A stretch of DNA of 54,630 nt from Thermosediminibacter litoriperuensis. Lineage in GTDB: Bacteria > Bacillota > Thermosediminibacteria > Thermosediminibacterales > Thermosediminibacteraceae. Of the stretch, positions 49,962 through 54,630 are shown piece after piece. Both the position numbers and the translations under genes were made by a program. The stretch's first letter is position 1. Each line of letters opens with the position of its first letter. The stretch covers positions 1 to 54,630 of the forward strand of contig NZ_VNHO01000015.1 in assembly GCF_008124715.1 (NCBI RefSeq), written 5' to 3'. The notes under the pieces are model-generated. The model saw only the letters and a list, made by a program, of their open reading frames with translations, did not search any database and was not told the origin of the DNA.

Positions 49962-50981
49962 ATGCCTGCTACTATTTACGATGTGGCTAAAAGGGCAAGA
50001 GTTTCTATAGCTACCGTATCGAGGGTTTTAAACAACAGCGATCTGGTTTCTGAAAAAACGCGAGAAAGAGTAAAAAAAGCAATGGAAGAATTGAATTATT
50101 CACCGAACGTAATCGCCTCCGCATTGACTAAAAAATCAATTCTAACTTTGGGCCTTTTAATCCCCGATATAGCAAACCCATTTTTCGCAGAACTAGCGCG
50201 AGGTGTGGAAGATGCAAGTGTGGATTTCGGCTTTAATATTATAATTTGTAATACCGACTACAGGTCCGATAAGGAAACCGAATATATTCGCCTACTGAAA
50301 CAGAAGAGCATCGATGGTTTTATTATATCTACAGCTTATTATAATGACGAGAATGTTATCAACCTTATCAAGTCAAATACACCACTGGTACTTATGGGTC
50401 GGGACATAGACCGTGCGGATATGCCGGTAGATGTGGTGGTATCCGATAACGTCAGGGGCGGTTATATCGCTACAAAACACCTGATAGACCTCGGACACAA
50501 GAATATCGCCTGCCTCCTCGGGCCTCCCCAAATAAAGGTGAATCTCGAGAGGGAAAAGGGTTACTTAAAGGCGTTGGAGGAAACGAATCTAAAAGTAAGG
50601 CCTGAACTGGTAGCGTTTGGAGAATTTAAGGTTGAGTTTGGTTTTAGAAAAGCCATAGAGATACTGAACTCGGTACACAAACCTACGGCATTTTTTGCTG
50701 CTAACGATCTAACGGCTATAGGGGTAATTAAGGCGGCCAGGTACATGGGCTTGGAAGTCCCACGGGATATATCGGTAGTGGGTTACGATAATACCATGCT
50801 GGCGGAAATGGTAGACCCACCGCTAACTACAATCAACCAGCAGATGAGGAAGATGGGTTACATGGCGACCGAGCTTTTGATAAAGAGGATAAAAGGTAAG
50901 AGGTCTCCGGGTCAGAAAATAGTACTTGATGTTGATCTCGTTGTTAGAAGGTCAACGGGTGAACTTTTTAATAGGGGTTGA
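49962..50981 (+). CDS. LacI-family transcriptional regulator
   Basis: A 339-aa sugar-responsive repressor. The N-terminal helix-turn-helix ATIYDVAKRARVSIATVSRVLNN and hinge (LNYSPNVIASALTKK) are canonical, and the sugar-binding domain follows (LGLLIPDIANPFFAELARGVEDA, PTAFFAANDLTAIGVIKAARYMG). Its neighbour is an RbsA/RbsC-like importer, so ribose or a similar pentose is a likely inducer, but this is inference. The two cre-like palindromes upstream suggest autoregulation. Confidence 0.92.
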   Translation: MPATIYDVAKRARVSIATVSRVLNNSDLVSEKTRERVKKAMEELNYSPNVIASALTKKSILTLGLLIPDIANPFFAELARGVEDASVDFGFNIIICNTDYRSDKETEYIRLLKQKSIDGFIISTAYYNDENVINLIKSNTPLVLMGRDIDRADMPVDVVVSDNVRGGYIATKHLIDLGHKNIACLLGPPQIKVNLEREKGYLKALEETNLKVRPELVAFGEFKVEFGFRKAIEILNSVHKPTAFFAANDLTAIGVIKAARYMGLEVPRDISVVGYDNTMLAEMVDPPLTTINQQMRKMGYMATELLIKRIKGKRSPGQKIVLDVDLVVRRSTGELFNRG

Positions 50982-50984
50982 ACA

Positions 50985-51893
50985 AATTAAGTTGGTCCAC
51001 GGCATTGAATACTTCGGCGAGATAACCGATATAGTCCTCACTGACAGAATGAAAACTGTAATAATGAGCACTGGCGGAAACAGAAAGCCCATATGGAACT
51101 CAATTTTCGAAGACCTGGCTGCAACCCTTGGATTTACCCCTAAAATATGCAGGGCACGACGTCTCCAGACCAAAGGCAAGGTAGAGGGCGGAATAGACTT
51201 TGTCAACAGCAACTTTCTGTCGGGTAAGAAGTTCATAGATTACGGAGACTTAAACCGTCTGGCAATAGTGTAGTGTAAAAAACAGGAGAATTCACCAGGG
51301 AAAGGCCACAAGAAGGCCTTTCGAGCTAAGATGCGGCGTTTCATTGCAGTATAGCGGAAAAGACGTAGTTGTGAGGGACAAAAACGGTAAAATTGAAATC
51401 CTCTATTATGGGAAGTGACGCTACTTACGAGAAGCATTACACTCAAGGACTGCGGTTTTCTCAAAGACCGGTATATAGGTCTAAAAGAAGTCGAAGGAAT
51501 GCTTTTTCCCAGATCGCGGGTAATTAAGTTATCTTCACCGAAGTTGAAAAGCGTTCTCTTGGGGTTTATGAAGGCCTGCTGGAGATGAGCAGAGCATGAT
51601 AGACCTTGAAAAAACCAAGCCCACCTTAAAGAATTGGGAATTTTTAAAAGCAGCGTCTTTCCTCAATGCCCTCCTTTAAAGAGCCCAGCGCAAAAATAGC
51701 AAGTATATAGCGTTCAAAAACAGCCTAATTGAAACTGAACTTGCTGATAGGAAAAGGCGAAAGTTTATCAATACTTTACGAGCTTCGCGCGGCTCATTGA
51801 AGACTTTATGAAGGGCAACAGCTACTGCCTGAAGGACAGGGTGGGTCAATTTAAAACCGGTGATAATAGGTCAATTTAAATTTACTATTGACA
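50985..51893 (+). mobile_element. Decayed IS21-family element (istA and istB remnants)
   Basis: An istA fragment follows the LacI stop: YFGEITDIVLTDRMKTVIM, NSIFEDLAATLGFTPKICR, RLQTKGKVEGGIDFVNSNFL, the integrase core of an IS21 transposase, ending in a stop at 51273. A little further on SLQYSGKDVVVRDKNGKIEI is the istA tail. From about 51590 frames such as RKNSKYIAFKNSLIE and AFKNSLIETELADRKRRKF resemble the istB N terminus. Frameshifts and stops break all of these. The end is marked by repeated GGTCAATTTAAA motifs and TTGACA at 51888-51893. The left end is missing, so it is dead. Confidence 0.75.
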
Positions 51894-52048
51894 TATTCAG
51901 CATTATTCATCAAGAATTATATATTCTCTTTTTGACCAGAGTAGGGTAATAGTACGCTAAAAAACTCAAGAATTCGAATAATTAAAGTAAATATCAACTA
52001 GTTTATTATGGTAACCCAAAACTTATGTAGGGAGGAGGTTAAACTTAA

Positions 52049-53548
52049 TTGGATTATATTCTAGAAATGAGAAATATTTCAAAGGACTTTCCTGGAATTA
52101 GAGCTTTGAACAGAGTAAATCTTTATATAAAACCAGGAGAAGTTCATGTCTTAGTTGGAGAAAATGGTGCAGGTAAATCTACGCTAATGAAAATCCTGAC
52201 AGGCGTCTATAGCAAAGATGAGGGGGAAATAATTTTTAAAGGAGAAAAAATAGATATAAAAAATCCGAAAGAAGCCCAAAACATAGGAATAAGCATAATT
52301 TATCAAGAGTTAAATTTGGTGCCACAATTAAGTATAGCCGAAAACATTTTTTTAGGTCGGGAACCACTTAATGGCAATGGTTTAATTGATTGGAAAAATA
52401 TGTATAAAAATACTGAAGAGTTATTAAAAAGGTTGAACCTCAATTTGGATCCCAGAGTTAAAGTAAAGAATCTTGGAATTGCCCAACAACAGATGATAGA
52501 AATCGCAAAGGCTTTATCGTTCAAGTCAGAGTTAATAATTATGGATGAACCTACTTCTGCTTTGGCGGAAAAGGAGATTGAACAACTTTTTAAAGTAATA
52601 AACCAATTAAAGAATTCGGGAGTATCGATAATATATATTTCACATAGATTGGAAGAAATAAAAAAAATTGGAGATCGATTAACTGTTTTAAGAGACGGCA
52701 CGTATATTGGAACTTATGAAGTGAACAGTCTCAATCTAGATAAAATAATACAGTTAATGGTAGGAAGGAAAATTGAAGAAAAATTCCCAAAAGAGATTGC
52801 TACTATCTCAGAAAAAGTTCTTGAGGTAAAAAACATTAATAGAGGAGGTATATTAAAAAACATATCTTTTTGTTTGAGAAAAGGTGAAGTTTTGGGTTTG
52901 TTTGGCTTAATGGGAGCTGGAAGAACTGAGCTAGCGAGAGCAATTTTTGGAGCAGATCCTATTGATAGTGGAGAAATTTATATAAATGGTGTTAAGGTAA
53001 ATATCAACTCACCATTAGAGGCCATAAAGCATGGGATAGGTTTATTACCTGAAGATAGAAAAATGCAGGGTTTAATTCAAATAATGAGCATTACGAGCAA
53101 TATTACACTCCCGAGTTTAAATAACTTCATAAAAAGATTTTTTATTAATAAAAAACTAGAAAAATGTACAACTGCTGAGTATATTAAAAAATTAAACATT
53201 AAAACCCCTTCTCCTTTAAGAGAGGTGCGTTATTTAAGCGGAGGTAATCAGCAAAAAGTTGTTTTAGCAAAATGGCTTTGCGCAAATGTTCAGGTGTTGA
53301 TATTTGACGAACCCACTAGAGGTATCGATGTAGGAGCGAAAGTTGAAATTTATAAATTAATAAATCAGCTTGTCCGAGAAGGAAAAGCTGTATTATTGAT
53401 ATCTTCGGAATTACCGGAGATACTTGGCATGAGTGATAGGATATTGGTAATGCATGAAGGGGAAATAACAGGGGAATTGTTGAGACAGGATGCAAGTGAA
53501 GAAAAAATATTAGCTTATGCTATGGGGAGGTTAAAGAAAGTTGGATAA
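52049..53548 (+). CDS. rbsA: Sugar ABC transporter ATPase, RbsA/MglA-like
   Basis: A 499-aa duplicated ATPase that powers uptake of ribose or a similar sugar. The first nucleotide domain has Walker A VGENGAGKSTLMKIL and Walker B region LIIMDEPTSAL with a NLGIAQQQMIEIAKAL signature. The second has FGLMGAGRTELARAIFG, the typical degenerate Walker A, then YLSGGNQQKVVLAKWL and VLIFDEPTRGIDVGAK. TTG 52049 with GGGAGGAGG upstream. It overlaps the permease gene by eight bases. Codon use is markedly AT-rich compared with neighbours. Confidence 0.92.
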   Translation: MDYILEMRNISKDFPGIRALNRVNLYIKPGEVHVLVGENGAGKSTLMKILTGVYSKDEGEIIFKGEKIDIKNPKEAQNIGISIIYQELNLVPQLSIAENIFLGREPLNGNGLIDWKNMYKNTEELLKRLNLNLDPRVKVKNLGIAQQQMIEIAKALSFKSELIIMDEPTSALAEKEIEQLFKVINQLKNSGVSIIYISHRLEEIKKIGDRLTVLRDGTYIGTYEVNSLNLDKIIQLMVGRKIEEKFPKEIATISEKVLEVKNINRGGILKNISFCLRKGEVLGLFGLMGAGRTELARAIFGADPIDSGEIYINGVKVNINSPLEAIKHGIGLLPEDRKMQGLIQIMSITSNITLPSLNNFIKRFFINKKLEKCTTAEYIKKLNIKTPSPLREVRYLSGGNQQKVVLAKWLCANVQVLIFDEPTRGIDVGAKVEIYKLINQLVREGKAVLLISSELPEILGMSDRILVMHEGEITGELLRQDASEEKILAYAMGRLKKVG

Positions 53549-54281
53549 AAGTCAAGGTCAAATTTTATTAAGAGAAAATGATAAAATAATAAATGAATTT
53601 AAAAAACTGACAAGCGTAGAATATTTACAAAAGTATGGAATACTATTAGCGCTATTTTTAATGTGCGCTATATTAAGCATAATTTCACCCCATTTCTTAA
53701 AAATAGGTAATATCATAAATATTCTATTACAATCTTCAATAAATGCAATTTTAGCATTCGGATTGACATTCGTAATCATTACTTCAGGTATAGATTTGTC
53801 GGTTGGTTCAATACTGGCGCTTGGCGGTGTTACTATGGGTATCGTTTTACAAAATCTGAGCAATGTATTTTTTGCAATTTTACTAGGTTTATTAGTAAGT
53901 TCATTGTGCGGTTTAACAAATGGCTTATTAATTACTAGGTTAGATCTTCCACCCTTTATAGTAACTCTAGGAATGATGAGTATAGCTCGTGGTTTTGCTC
54001 TGATCATTACGAAAGGTTATCCTATTTCTGGTTTACCCCCAATGGTGAGATTTTTAGGGGCAGGAAAGATATTGGGGATTCCAGTACCAGTCATAATAGG
54101 GGGTGGTATATATATAATTACCCATATTATTCTTTCACAAACAAAATTAGGTAGATATGCCTATGCAATTGGTGGTAATGAAGAAGCAACAAAGCTATCA
54201 GGTGTAGATGTTAATAAGTATAAAATAATAATTTATACAATATCTGGTATATTCGCTGGAATATCTGGTATAGTACTGGCT
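53541..54281 (+). pseudogene. rbsC: Sugar ABC permease, RbsC-like, cut by an IS element
   Basis: A permease with several membrane helices. About 247 codons read NVNILLQSSINAILAFGLTFVIITSGIDLSVGS-type motifs, here split as SINAILAFGLTFVII and TSGIDLSVGSILALGG, with LPPFIVTLGMMSIARGFAL and GGNEEATKLSGVDV. After GISGIVLA at about 54279 the frame enters an insertion sequence and ends in unrelated residues at 54371. RbsC is normally 310-330 residues, so about 70 codons are missing here. The TTG start overlaps rbsA. The importer is probably inactive. Confidence 0.85.
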
Positions 54282-54630
54282 GTTTTTTGCAAGAGGAAAT
54301 TCCCCATTTTTGCAAAGATTTTTCCCCAGGCACCGGTGGGGAATTTTTATGTTAACTTAATTGCCTCATGAGCGATTGCCTCATCCGGTAGCTTTGACCA
54401 TCAAAGATCAACAGGTAACTGTGGTGTATTAGTCGGTCAATCATTGCTGCTGTCATCTGCTCATCGTAGAAAATGCTCGCCCAGCGGCTGAATTCCAGGT
54501 TAGTGGTAATTACTACACTGCGACGTTCATAGCAGTCCGAAATCACCTGAAACAGCAGTTGCGCCCCTTCGCGGTCCAAAGGAACATAGCCCCATTCGTC
54601 GCAGATCAGAAGATCTGGTTTAGAAAGCTG
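54282..54630 (-). mobile_element. IS21-family insertion element, one end
   Basis: The element starts with TG at 54282 and shows two imperfect repeats, TTTTTTGCAAGAGGAAATTCCCCA then TTTTTGCAAAGATTTTTCCCCA split as terminal subrepeats, the multiple-site end typical of IS21. Inside is the istB gene reading out of the window. The other end is not visible. Confidence 0.75.
54352..54630 (-). CDS. istB: IstB-like ATPase of an IS21-type element (partial)
   Basis: 93 codons of the C-terminal half of IstB, continuing beyond position 54630. The Walker B region LLICDEWGYVPLDREGAQLLFQ is intact, followed by RSVVITTNLEFSRWASIF and the IDRLIHHSYLLIFDG end segment. IstB is the AAA+ helper that selects insertion targets for IstA. 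A hairpin, TTCCCC with GGGGAA, follows on the minus strand. No damage is seen, so this element may be active. Confidence 0.88.
   Translation of the reverse strand, partial: QLSKPDLLICDEWGYVPLDREGAQLLFQVISDCYERRSVVITTNLEFSRWASIFYDEQMTAAMIDRLIHHSYLLIFDGQSYRMRQSLMRQLS

Noticed and set aside
51888-51912. TTGACA as a -35 box of the rbsA promoter
   Set aside because: It is the terminal sequence of the decayed IS21 element, next to its GGTCAATTT end repeats, and no -10 lies 16-18 bases downstream.
51894-52048. Possible LacI operator upstream of rbsA
   Set aside because: No copy of the TGAAACCGCTTACA-type palindrome is visible in this interval.

Overview
The window looks like a moderately GC-rich chromosome segment from a thermophilic, spore-forming-type anaerobic Firmicute; gene content and style resemble Thermosediminibacterales or Thermoanaerobacterales, which is an inference from families and not a taxonomic result. 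Supporting signs are strong GGAGG ribosome sites, frequent GTG and TTG starts, a CtsR heat-shock operator, a Bacillus-like alr-ndoAI-ndoA order, FMN, guanine and c-di-GMP riboswitches, and many 2Fe-2S, 4Fe-4S and sulfur-handling proteins.

Left part (1-14.3 kb): the 5' part of a group II intron (minus strand) sits directly after the terminator of a four-domain CoA-disulfide reductase gene. That gene follows an ArsR-type regulator, and both have similar AT-rich operator-like promoters. Then comes a complete type IV pilus operon: PilB and PilT motors, a c-di-GMP-I riboswitch with a terminator, PilC, a major pilin, a pseudopilin remnant, prepilin peptidase, two minor pilins, a PilX-like protein, and PilM, PilN and a PilO carrying an extra NPCBM-like domain.

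Middle (14.3-31.4 kb): hsp20 under a CtsR operator; acpS-nnrE/D-alr-ndoAI-ndoA (lipid and cell-wall housekeeping plus an RNA-cleaving toxin pair); a tandem HD-GYP protein; a peptide-degrading trio; FMN-riboswitch-controlled ribU; a HepT/MntA toxin-antitoxin pair whose antitoxin seems frameshifted; the t6A genes tsaE-tsaB-rimI and convergent tsaD, separated by a DnaA-box cluster; and a five-gene amine or proline dehydrogenase operon.

Right-middle (31.4-49.5 kb): dedA, then about 400 nt of strongly structured RNA on the minus strand that I cannot assign to a known family. It is divergent from a lone PEP/pyruvate-binding-domain gene. Next are a secreted SLH/YcdB-type protein, several very small genes, a FliK-like/FlhB-like pair, a guanine-riboswitch-controlled purine permease, a DUF362 ferredoxin, a large NAGPA-domain secreted protein, a DUF1624 membrane protein, an MGDG-synthase-like glycosyltransferase, and an M20 hydrolase-AbgT transporter operon.

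Right end (49.5-54.6 kb): an AT-rich, disturbed sugar-uptake locus. A LacI-type regulator with two cre-like operators is followed by a decayed IS21 element, an RbsA-like ATPase, and an RbsC-like permease cut short by a second IS21-type element that runs out of the window.
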